The notes under the pieces are model-generated. The model did no database searches. It saw only the letters and a program-made list of their open reading frames with translations, and had not been told where the DNA came from. Below, piece after piece: positions 1 to 10,072 of a stretch of 64,000 nt of DNA (positions are counted from its first letter, which is position 1; the number at the start of each line of letters is the position of its first letter). The stretch is from Climacteris rufus (Eukaryota > Chordata > Aves > Passeriformes > Climacteridae): NCBI GenBank assembly GCA_013398175.1, contig VZRZ01006452.1, forward strand, positions 35,189-99,188, in the 5' to 3' direction. The position numbers were made by a program, and so were the translations under genes.

Positions 1-3000
1 TTTTTTTTTTTTTGTTAAGTTTTTTTGGGGTTGAGTTGTTTTGTTTTGTTTTGTTTTTTTTAATGAAATGTGGTGAAGAGAGAAATATTGATAAATATTC
101 TTGCAGCAACTCCAGGGGCATTTGGCATCCACTTCCATGAGCTGATGCATGTCTTAACCTGGAGAACACAAGGATGAATACTTTGAGGCTAAACAAGGAA
201 ACCAAAATTGGTGTCTCTTCTATTCCTCCATCTTCATTGTGTAAGGAGAGCCACTGGTACAGGAAGGATGCATGGATGAACCTCTCTCTCCAGCAAGTAC
301 TCCCAGTGAAGTCAGTGGGACTGATCACTACACAAGTGACTGAGTTCACCACCTGATCCCAGCCACATCAATTGTTCTTTGAGAAAACGATCTGAAACTC
401 TCTGACAAAGTTGAAATGACTCAGATATGGAGAGAAGGATGTGCAGTCAAGGTCATCTGTTCTCCCAGGTTATTGCTGCCCAACCTGCAGCTCCCTCTCA
501 CTCCAGCAGCAGTGGCAGCTCTTCAGGACCTGAGGAACACCATAGCCCTTCCCAGCTGCCTGCAAGACCTGCTCCCATCGGGATTTTGCTTCCTGCAAGA
601 CCTGCTCCCATTGGGATTTTGCTTCCTGCAGCAGCATGACCAATAAGGCTGGGCAGGAACCAAGAGGTTTTTCTTCCTGAGCCACTGACACAGCTTCTGG
701 ATGCCCATGGAGGGTGAGGATGAGGGCAGGCCAGACTGCTTGAACACAGTCAGGATGGCAGGTCCTCGGAAAATGTCACCTCTTCTAACAAAGCAGGAAA
801 AAACCCTGACCTCATTGAATATCCCCTTGCAGGACAAAGCACGGATACTGTTATTCATACTTGTACTGTTACAAATGTTCCCAAAATGTCAGTCTTCTCT
901 AATGACCCTAAAGAGACTGAAAATTAAAGGGCAGTTCTGGGCAGGGAAGTGACTCTATTAAAAAGAGACAGACAGAGAGAGCCCGTGGCCATTGCCCATA
1001 GCTGTTCCAAGCTGCCTTCCAAGTTCTATATATTAACTAAGCCTATGCACAAAAGCCATGTTTTTAACTACTGTCAGCTCTGCGGAGTCACTCCAGCAGC
1101 AATCAAGCAAGCTGTTCTGCCTCATGCCTCATCACCATTTCTCACACTCTGCATCAAAGCACCAACATTAGCAAATTCAGCTGTCCTTCAAACTCCCAGC
1201 TCCAGTCAGGAGGAAGCATCTGTGGCCATTCAACTCCTTGCAAGGCTGCTGAAAAAAGCCCCAGCTTGCCAGGAGTACCCATAGTAGCCGAGCCCGATGG
1301 CTCTCCATGACACATGGCCCTAGGACAGGCAAGGGAGCTGCAAACCACTCCACATACCCACGCTGCTCACAGATTCCCACTCCCAATCCCTCCCCAGCAG
1401 CACGGATCGTCTGCAGACTTTCAGGAGTCACTCCTGCCACTCAGCACATGGGCGGGAATCAGCCGCCAGCAGGGAAAGAGGCACACTTCACATGTGGGTA
1501 AGATCACTTCTCAGTGACACAGCACAGGCTGACACAACCGCGGCTCCAGCGCCGTGTCTTCTGCACAGAGCTTTCATTCCAGCAGTCACTCCGACGGCAG
1601 AACACCGTCAGAATGCATCCATCAGCTCAGGGAAACAGGAAACAGAACCGAGATGGGCTTTGGGCAAGAGTACCACAATTCTAACTCCTCACGGCTCAAT
1701 GTGCACAGCACAGACACGGAGCTCAATCACTGCCTCGTTTCTCCCAGAACACTGTGTTCCTGCCGTTCCAAGGTCCCACAGAAAGGAAGAGCACAAGCAG
1801 AACGGAATTCTCAAGACGGTCAAACCCGAGTGCTGTGCAGACACTTGTGGGACACGCCGGTGGGTTTTGGATGACGGATGAGATGCGGTACACGGCGTGG
1901 TTTGTGAAAGGAAATGGCAAGGAGGGTGCGACTGGAGAACAGAGGAAAATTCCAACAAATACTTCTAAGGCTGGGAAACAATCTTCTATGGACCTAGCTT
2001 AATGTTTGACAAATTAAAAAAACAACACATTATCTTAAATATGTGGAATTAATAGATTAAATGGTTAAATAACTTGATGGAAAAAAGGAAAAGTTAGGTA
2101 GGAAAGCAGAGAATTTTTAGTCCAAGTAATAACTGAAAAGGAGCATTCCAGGTCTCCCAGGCTCACATGGAGATGGGACTGGGACATCTACTATCGTTAA
2201 AAGTAGACAAACACAAGACATTACAAAATAACAGATTAAAAACAATTATGGGACTTGTTACACTGTATTTGGTTCTTCACCGACTTCCCAGCACTTCCTA
2301 AAACAGGACCTCCTCCACACGTCTTGGCACTTAAAAGTCTCTGTGACTTAGAGAAGCTAGAGAGAGAATAAGAGAGGGAAGATGACCTTCAGAAGATCAT
2401 GGGATTCCAATTTCAGTAATCAAAATAGCCGAGGATTTTCACGGATGACAACCTAACGTCTCCCAAGACAAACTAAACCTAAAATCTCCTAAGACAAACT
2501 AAGTAGCAAGGGGAAAACCCCAATCCTGGCAGGCAGGCAACAATATCCACAGTGCAGTGAGCCAAACAAGACAGTAATTTCCTCCCCATTTCCCAGATTT
2601 TTCTGAAGCATTTTTGGAGGCAAGGCAAACCTTCATTCTGGTATCACCAATTCTCAAACTACACCACTGCTGCTTAGCAGAGATTGTAGCATTTAGCAAT
2701 ACAGACAGGAAAAAAAACCCCCACGATTTGCATGTGCTCATCTCAGTAGGTGAGGAAAAAACAAGTCATCAGGAAGTGCAGTGAGATGATCCCAAATGCC
2801 AGTATCCAGTCCTTGTTTGGGATTAAAGCAGTGCTTCTTTGATCAGATTAAAGAGCACACTAAAAATGTGGAAGGCATTTTGAAACAGATCCAGTTGATT
2901 TCAGCATAGAAATCCTCATCAGAACCAAATGAGAATGTATGTCTGTGGTCATACTTACAAGAGCACCCAAACACCTCGACATACCAGTCAGCAACAGTGA

Positions 3001-3424
3001 GGCTTTACAGCAAAACCCACAACCACGGGATGACTTTGCAGAAAGGCTGTTTTGACTTCTAAGTGTCTTAGAGACACAATCCCCTTTGGTAAATTTGCTG
3101 TCAGACTCTGAGCAGGTGAGGGGAGCCTCAGATTTCCGCAGCAATGCTCTGGTTCTTTCTTTAGCAAAGTCCAAAACCAACATACTTCCCCAAAAGTGAA
3201 ATTACCTTATGGACTGAAGCTGTCCACAATTGCTGGAGTTTCACCTTCATTATAAATACATCAACTGAACTTACCACAACTAGAGAAGCAAAACTTTGCT
3301 AGTCAAAATTATTGGTCTCAAAATGCCTTCTGTTGTGGCACGGATTCCAGATGTGATAAAATTTTATAGGCAGGCTGGAGTTAGAGAGACCTTTAAATAT
3401 GAAAAACAAAAACCCCAAACCCAT
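1..3424. other. intergenic sequence, no gene recognised
   Basis: No open reading frame here resembles a known protein, and I found no exon chain with matching splice phases. The first 65 bases are T-rich, with a short run of GTTTT units. A 33-bp tandem duplication lies at 559-624. The reading frames between 400 and 2000 are short, overlap on both strands and look like chance. Confidence 0.6.
559..624. repeat. 33-bp tandem duplication, two copies
   Basis: Two adjacent 33-bp units (559-591 and 592-624) begin CCTGCAAGACCTGCTCCCAT and differ at one base (C or T after CCCAT). A third partial start (CCTGCA) follows. The unit length is a multiple of three, but no gene is supported here. Confidence 0.85.
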
Positions 3425-4830
3425 GACTTGCAGCTGGCCAGCGTGATGCCCATCCATAAGAAGGGCCAGAAGGAGAATTTAGGAAACTACAGGCCTGTCA
3501 GCCTGACCTCAGTACCCAGCAAGATCAGGGAACAGATCATCTTGAGTGCCATCACATGGCACTTACAGGATGGTCAGGGGATCAGACTCAGCCAGCATGG
3601 GTTTATGAGGGGCAGGTTGTGCTTGACCAACCTGATCTTTTATGACCAGGTGACCTGCCTGGTGGATGCAGGGAATGCTGTGGATGTGTCTGCCTGGACT
3701 TCAGCAAGGCCTTTGACACCATCTCCCACAGCCTCCTCCTGGAGAAGCTGGCAGCCCATGGCTTACAGAGGTTCACCCTTTGCTGGGTTAAGAACTGGCT
3801 GGTTGGCCAGGCCCAGAGAGTGATGGTGAAAGGAGCTGCACCCAGTTGGTGGCCTGTCACCAGGGGTGTCCCCAGGGATCAGTGCTGGGGCCACTCCTGT
3901 TTAATATATTCATTGATAATCTGGACGAGGGCATTGAGTCCACCATCAGCAAATTTGCAGATGACACCAAGCTGGGGGCAAGTGTGGATCTGCTGGAGGG
4001 TAGGAGGGCTCTGCAGAGGGACCTGGACAGGCTCCATAGATGGGCCAAGTCCAAAAACATGAAGTTTAACAAGCCCAAGTGCCGAGTTCTGCACTTTGGT
4101 CACAACAAGCCCCTGCAGTGCTACAGGCTGAGGACAGAGTGGTTGGACAGTGGCCAGGCAGAAAGGGACCTGGGGTGCTGGTTGATGGTCGACTGAATAT
4201 GAGCCAGCAGTGTGCCCAGGTAGGCAAGAAGGCCAATGGCACCTGGCCTGGATCAGGAATGGTGTGGCCAGCAGGTCCAGGGAGGTCATTCTTCCCCTGT
4301 ACTGGGCACTGGTGAGGCCACACCTTGAGTGCTGTGTCCAGTTCTGGGCCCCTCAGTTCAGGAAGGGCATTGAGATGGTCAAATGTCTCCAGAAAAGGGC
4401 AATGAGGCTGTGAAGGGCTTGGAACACAAGCCCTGTGAGGATCAGCTGAGGGAGCTGGGGTTGTTTAGCCTGGAGAAAAGGAGGCTCAGGAGACCTCATC
4501 ACTCCCTACAACTCCCTGAAAGCAGGTTGTAGTCAGGTGGGGTCGGGCTCTTCTCCCAGGCAATGACTGACAGAATGAGAGGACACAGTCTCAAGCTGTG
4601 CCAGGGGAAGTTTAGGTTGGATGTCACGAAAAAGTTCTTTACTGAGAGAGTTATTGGGCACTGGAATCATCTGCCCAGGGAGGCAGTGGAGTTGCCGTCC
4701 CTTGATACGTTCAAAAACAGACTGGATGTGGCACTCAGTGCCATAGTTTAGTTCAGGAGGAGGTGTTAGGCTATAGGTTGGACTTGGTGATCTCAAAGGT
4801 CTCTTCCAACCTGGTTTATTCTGTGATTCA
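3425..4830 (+). mobile_element. CR1 non-LTR retrotransposon, 5'-truncated and inactivated
   Basis: This is the 3' part of a chicken repeat 1 LINE in + orientation. In three shifting frames it shows reverse-transcriptase blocks in the expected order: NYRPVSLTSVP near 3490, QHGFMRGR near 3595, HQGCPQGSVLGPLLFNIFID near 3855, the catalytic FADDTKL near 3952, and the C-terminal RLDVTKKFFTERV block near 4615. The frame breaks near 3685, just before the part that should read as the LDFSKAFD block, and again after about 4190. In-frame stops are also present. The element ends with the CR1 tail (GATCTCAAAGGTCTCTTCCA, then the ATTCTGTGATTCA terminal repeat) and has no poly-A, as is typical of CR1. The 5' end is truncated and I could only place it to within tens of bases. 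The copy cannot encode a working enzyme. Confidence 0.93.
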
Positions 4831-5400
4831 GTACTCCTAAAATTCAGGACTCCACAGAAAGGAGGTTTTTTTTCCTCTACCAATTTCACTGGGAGCAGAC
4901 TGTTGTGCTAGGAAATATCATCCCACTTGATCAGGCAGCTTTCCAAACAGCTCCTCTCTTTCCCTGAAAATCCCCCAAGTTCTGAAAAAAATTCCTTTAT
5001 TGTCCCCATACCGCTTCCACCTTCAGAATTTATCCAGAAAAAAAGCAATTTGTCAATTACTTCCAGTTCTTTCACTTCAGGAGTCTATTACACTGCACAA
5101 TTGCTCATGTGCATCTGCTTAACATGGAGGGAAAAGATGTTGCTAAATTGGAAGCAGAACAGTAGGCTGGGCAGGAGAGGTGCCTTCTCCATTGTATGCA
5201 CAGGGCGGTTCTGCTGACTGCAAGGGCTCACACAGCAGGAAAAAACCCAAATGCCATCCCTCCTACTATTGGCAGCTGTTCTTGTATCACCAAAGAGAAT
5301 TTATTGCACCACTGACAGATGCTGAGATTCAGAAGCTGGAGCTGAAAGCCAAAGGGATTGAATCAAAACACAAAAACACTCCCCCCAAAAAAATTTAAAA

Positions 5401-5405
<5 letters not shown>

Positions 5406-5449
<44 letters not shown>
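5406..5449. repeat. A44 homopolymer
   Basis: Forty-four uninterrupted A residues follow an A-rich lead-in that begins near 5394. The sequence before it does not resemble any processed gene I recognise, so I cannot call it a retrocopy tail. Long homopolymers are also places where assembly length is unreliable. Confidence 0.9.
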
Positions 5450-5451
<2 letters not shown>

Positions 5452-5787
5452 AAGGAAGAGCCCTATCAAACCAAGTCACTTCAAAGCACACGTGGCATGG
5501 CATCTCTCCACAGGGAGAGGAAAGAGAGCTGGACCCCCGTGCAGATGTCAGCAGCTCTGTCTCAGGCACTCCTGGAAGCTGCTCAGCACTAAACTGAAGA
5601 GCTGCAGGAAACCACGGACAATTTGGCCACAAAAATCCTACTTGGGACAGTGTGAGGAAGGAAGAAGGCCTTGAAATCGAGGTTTCTTGGTATTAAGGTC
5701 ATTATTGAACACAAGGTATTTGTGTTCTTAGTGTTCTCTCATGAAGGGAATTGGTGGATCAAGGGTGTCCCGGGATTTCTATTCTTG

Positions 5788-5816
5788 CACACACACACAC
5801 ACTCTCTGTCTCTCTT
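5788..5816. repeat. CA/CT microsatellite
   Basis: About seven CA units (5788-5802) run into a CT/TCTG-rich stretch. It is a simple repeat with no gene nearby. Confidence 0.85.
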
Positions 5817-6459
5817 TCAAAGCCTCTTTGACTCCCACAAGCTACAAATCTTCATTTCTTACATGCGACTCCACTGTGAACCAGCATCCAGGAATCCATT
5901 GCACAGCTGCTTCGGCTGCTTCCAAGAACTGAAGGCAGGATCCATGTGTTGTACATGACAAGGGGCCTGGTGCACACGGATACTGAACCAAGAGCACGTC
6001 GTGCACACCCACAGCTACACAGTCTCTGTGGCCATAAACCAGTGCCTGCACTTCAGCCACAAGTTTTGCCTCAAAGCACCCCTGCACCCCAGCATTCCAA
6101 AATATCCCTCCTGCTTCCCATCCCCTGGGAAAACATGATTGTGTTGATCATAGGAAAAGAAACCCCGAACTATTCACCAACAATGCTGTAGGCACAATGC
6201 AAAGGAAGACGTGTGATGCCTTCCACCAACATTCCCAAACGTGTTTTCCTAACTAAGGCAGGCCTATAAAAGGTTTCATTCCTGGGCGCTAATCTGTCTT
6301 TTCTGGACAACTCAAGGCAAGCTGAATTCTCCCGGAGCAGCAGATTCCAACAGCGGGAAAAGGAGTCCCAGAGCATGTCCCATTTCCTTACTTGTGACAA
6401 AAGCCCCCAAACAAAACTCGGGAGGAGGCATTTTGCCGGGCACATTGGAAGAGGATCAA

Positions 6460-6745
6460 GGACGGAGCCCCAGCAACTTCAGGAAGAGCCGCATCGCCCC
6501 GATGTGCACTGCTAGGGGTCTGCAGGACCCCCTCGCCCCGAGTTCTATGGAGTGAGGCTGAGGATGAGGAGGCAGGCGCAGGTGCGGCGGCAGGACGGGC
6601 GGTAGCGTGGAGCCAGGCTGACACCTGCAGGGAGAGCTGGGGATGAGCGGGGAGGATGCCCTGACCCCCGCCCGGCTGGGATCCTCCTGGCACCCTCCTC
6701 CTCCCGCCCCGCCGCAGCACGGCCGGGATGGGCCTGCGACAATGG
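6460..6745. promoter_or_regulatory. orphan CpG-rich patch
   Basis: CpG dinucleotides are dense here (roughly twenty in under 300 bases), in otherwise CpG-poor sequence, and there are GGGCGG/CCGCCC boxes. No coding exon is attached. It could be an alternative PAQR3 promoter, the start of a noncoding transcript, or simply a GC-rich relic. Only base composition supports it. Confidence 0.35.
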
Positions 6746-8689
6746 GCGGAAAAAACAGATTCAGTGCCTCAAAAGCAAGCAGCGAGAATATATCCACCCT
6801 TTCAGTTTGAAAACTGAACCACTTTGGGTTTTGCTCTGCCGCTAACATCTGAGATATTTGGTTGGGATCATTGTTCTTCCCCCAGTTGCTCCCTGGAAAA
6901 CCAGAGAAGGAGAAGGGCACAAAGAGATCCTGTGGGATCTCACACAGTCAGGCGAGGTTTCCTTAACAGCTTGGCTCCAGGTTTCCCGTGGCAGAGTCCC
7001 AGAGCTCTTGTTCCTTAAGTAATTTAACCGGGATCCAGTGTAGGAATTAGGGCAAGCTACTTGTGTACTCAGGAGGTCAATTTAGGTCAAAGCTGTCTCG
7101 CACAGATGGCTAATTTCAATTCCTTACACATACAACACAATTGTTAAATAAGCTTAAAATAAATAGTGTATGTAATTAATTTAAAGCTGCCCTAATTGTT
7201 TCTCAATTTCCCCTATTAATTTAACCTATAACACTCCTCCTTATCAAAGCTTCAAAGCTATAACTTAAGAGCCAATTAAAGCTTCTTTTGGAAAAAAAAA
7301 GAAAAGTGCTGTCAGCTCCGATAGCTCTTGACTGAACCCCTTAAAGCACTTGGGAGTTCATTTAAATTGCACCAGGCTTAGAAACAAAGTGCTTTTTCCA
7401 GGTATAATGTTCCGAGTACGCTAATGAGTCACTGGACAATTAACAATAATTGAGCTCTTTAACTCGGTAGCAACTTTCTGATCACCATTTGGCTTGACAC
7501 TGGAGCAAACAAGCAGTCTCTGGGTCTGTCAGCAGGAGGTGGCAGGAATGCAGTTTTTCCCCAGCTCACTGCCATTCAGGGCTCTCTCCTCCTGCCACAA
7601 CAGCTACGTCTGAGGACCTCCCTGCAAAATGCATTTTCGCTGTTTTTCTTTCCTAAATTACTTGGATTAACTTATTTGGGTGAAGGGAAAAACCTGAATC
7701 GGAGAAGCCCTACGGAACAGAAAACAGAAACTAAGTAAAATGGGAATGAACCATTCCGGGTCAGGCTCCAAATACATCCTGGGAAGTTGAAACATAAGCA
7801 AGTGTCTGGAAGTGAAGCCTGCTCAATTATTATTGTGAACAGAATTTGTCTGAGAAACTCCACAGTCCTGGAGTTACACGCAGGGGAGAAGGCACCCAGC
7901 ACACAGAGCAGCTGAGCAGGAGGAAGGAGGAGCTGTCAGCAGGCCTGCAGGGGCAGGAGTAACACAGCTCTCAGGACACTGATGTGAAGAAATCCCAGTG
8001 AATGATTGACTGGGACAAATATCCAAGAGCTGCTGTTGACCAAATGCAACTTGATTTAAGGCAGTGAAGGGTGTAATACATACCTGGGGGTTACACAGCA
8101 CAGTTGGTTCTGTTGAGCACCTGCCCTTGACAGTCAGTGTGGATTTTAAACTCCCATGATCCCCATCTTTATTTAACATCACATACCTCTGCCACGGGAA
8201 AATCCCTCTCACTCATAACGCCACGTGGTTTAACGAGACCACAGACCTCTGCAGAGCTCTGCAGGGCACACGAATGGCAGGGAGGGGCAAGGGAACCAGG
8301 ATTGCCCTGTGGCACACTTGTCTGCAACTTTGAAACCACGAGTCTTATAATACCTGAGGAATTACTGCTTTTCCCCCCCCACTTCTTGATTTTTTAAAAT
8401 TAGGTAAAACCATTAAAAGCAGCTGGTAAACAACCTACAACTTTTCTTGCTGAGGTAATGGAAACGTTGGAAGAGTCTTCCTCGCTACTAAGTCTTTTTT
8501 GGTACTTGGTAAAGCACACAGGGAAACCCCCCAGACTCTAATAATGATGATCTCAATTAACCAGAGACTGCCCTTGCATGGTGCAAGTGCACTTCCCTTT
8601 GGGAATGAGAACCCTCAGCGTTGTTTGACCTGACGGGTGTTCCTGGCCTCTCTGTCACAAAGGTTTGCAGCCTCGGGCCTCCCTGAGAG

Positions 8690-9660
8690 GAACGGCTGAC
8701 TGGCCCAAAGGCACTTCTCCGTTGTTTTGGGGGGCTGAAGGTTCCAGGGGACTCCCAGGGGGTCCCAGTGGATTCAGAGGGTCTGGGGACCCCCGGGGGT
8801 GTGATAAGTGAACTTTGTTTGTTAATCAAACTTTGCTTAAATTGAATTAATTAAACTGATTTTTGCTTAACAAGAGAACTGCAGATTTCCGGGAATGTAA
8901 ACAATGTATAATGACCCACCTAGTTACCGCATTGTCAGGAAACTTATCTATGTAAAGAACCGCAAATATCCAGGGGGGACAGATAATGTACAAGGATTCA
9001 CCCAGTCACAGTTGTGTAAGTAGATTGTGTAAGAAGACTGAAAAAGTCGTAACAAGGACCTCAGAGGAAGATTACAGCCTTCAGCCCCACGACCACCAGG
9101 AGGTAGAAAACGATATGCGCAGAGTACACCAGGAAAGGACACGTGTACCGGAGGAAGAAGAGTATTTAACCAGGAACTTTGGGGGTCGGGGTTGCGCGCC
9201 GTTGGTGGAGCAGAAGCTCCCGGCCGCCCAGCGCTGTTTTGTCTGCTGTCGCTTGCTTAATAAACTAATCATTATTAATTGGCTTGGCTCACATCAATTT
9301 ATTTGAAGCCCAACTTATAACAGGGGGCTGAGGAGTCTTGGAGGGTCCAGGAAGGTCTGAGGAATGTGAGGCACCCCAGGGCGCTGAGGAGCCCAAGGTA
9401 CCTCGGGTGGTCCCAGAGGGTCCTGGGAGTCTGAGATGCCCCAGGGGTGTCCCGGGGTCTGAGGGCTCTGAGGTGCCCTGGGGTGTCCCGGGGTCTGAGG
9501 GCTCTGAGGAGTCCGGGGTGTCTGAAGCGTCCTGGGGGTTCCAGCGGCTCTGAGGGCTCTGAAGCGCCCCGGGGGTTCCAGCGGCTCTGAGGGCTCTGAG
9601 GAGTCCGAGGCGCTGCGGAGGTTCCCGGAGGTCCCGCAGGTCTGAGGGCTCCCGGCGGCT
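8690..9660. repeat. GC-rich minisatellite split by the LTR
   Basis: Imperfect units built from GGGGTGTCCCGGGGTCTGAG and GGGCTCTGAGG recur at a spacing of about 35-40 bp between 9430 and 9620. Related wording (GGGTCTG, GGGGTTCCA-like) is already present before the LTR, around 8735-8799. The array runs into the PAQR3 CpG island. Open reading frames across it on both strands are products of its composition. Confidence 0.65.
8800..9322 (+). mobile_element. solo LTR of an endogenous retrovirus
   Basis: The element begins TGTGATAAG and ends CTTATAACA, which form an imperfect terminal inverted repeat with the canonical TG...CA ends. It is flanked by GGGGG at 8795-8799 and 9323-9327, consistent with a 5-bp target-site duplication. 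The flank is itself G-rich, so this duplication is weaker proof than usual. Inside are a TATA-like TATTTAA (9163-9169) and, about 90 bases on, a polyadenylation signal AATAAA (9259-9264), giving a U3-R-U5 layout on the + strand. No gag, pol or env sequence is attached, so it is a recombination remnant. It lies in the same orientation as PAQR3, about 570 bp upstream of its start codon. Confidence 0.85.
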
Positions 9661-9705
9661 CTCGAGCGCCCCCGCGCGGCCATTGCCGGCACCGCCCGAG
9701 GAGGA

Positions 9706-9750
9706 GCCGCGCGGTGACGCCATCGGTTGGCGCCGCGCGGTGACGTCATC
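9706..9750. promoter_or_regulatory. duplicated CRE-like element
   Basis: Two 19-bp copies of GCCGCGCGGTGACGYCATC lie at 9706-9724 and 9732-9750. The second contains the full palindromic CRE/ATF site TGACGTCA (9741-9748). The first has TGACGCCA, one base off. They sit about 140 bp upstream of the PAQR3 start codon, inside the CpG island. Confidence 0.6.
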
Positions 9751-9887
9751 AGGGCCGCTCCCGGTGCCGCTCCCGATCCCCATCCCAGCCCCGGTCCCCG
9801 TCCCAGCCCCGATCCCCATCCCAGCCCCGGTGCCGGCCCCCGGCCCGTGAGGGCGCCTCGGGGCGGTCCGATGCGGCGGCAGGCAGG

Positions 9888-10072
9888 ATGCACCAGAAGC
9901 TGCTGCGCAGCGCGCACTACATCGAGCTGGGCAGCTACCAGTACTGGCCGGTGCTGGTGCCCCGCGGCATCCGGCTCTACACGTACGAGCAGATCCCGGT
10001 GTTCCTGAAGGACAACCCCTACATCACCGATGGATACCGCGCCTACCTGCCCTCCCGCCTCTGCATTAAGAG
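9888..10072 (+). CDS. PAQR3: PAQR3 coding exon 1
   Basis: Encodes residues 1-61 plus two bases of Ser62. It ends CATTAAGAG before GTGAGC. Intron 1 is only 83 bp (10073-10155) and GC-rich. Confidence 0.96.

Larger units (their letters stand above)
4831..8799. other. intergenic sequence upstream of PAQR3
   Basis: No gene is recognised. The stretch contains a 44-base A run (5406-5449), a CA/CT microsatellite (5788-5816), a CpG-rich patch (6460-6745), an AT-rich tract with ATTA/TAAT motifs (7100-7460), and the left part of a GC-rich minisatellite up to the LTR. The longest reading frame (6456-6920, minus) crosses the CpG patch and has no recognisable domain. Confidence 0.55.

Noticed and set aside
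3296..4400. Working reverse transcriptase gene
   Set aside because: The CR1 copy is 5'-truncated and broken by frameshifts and stops.
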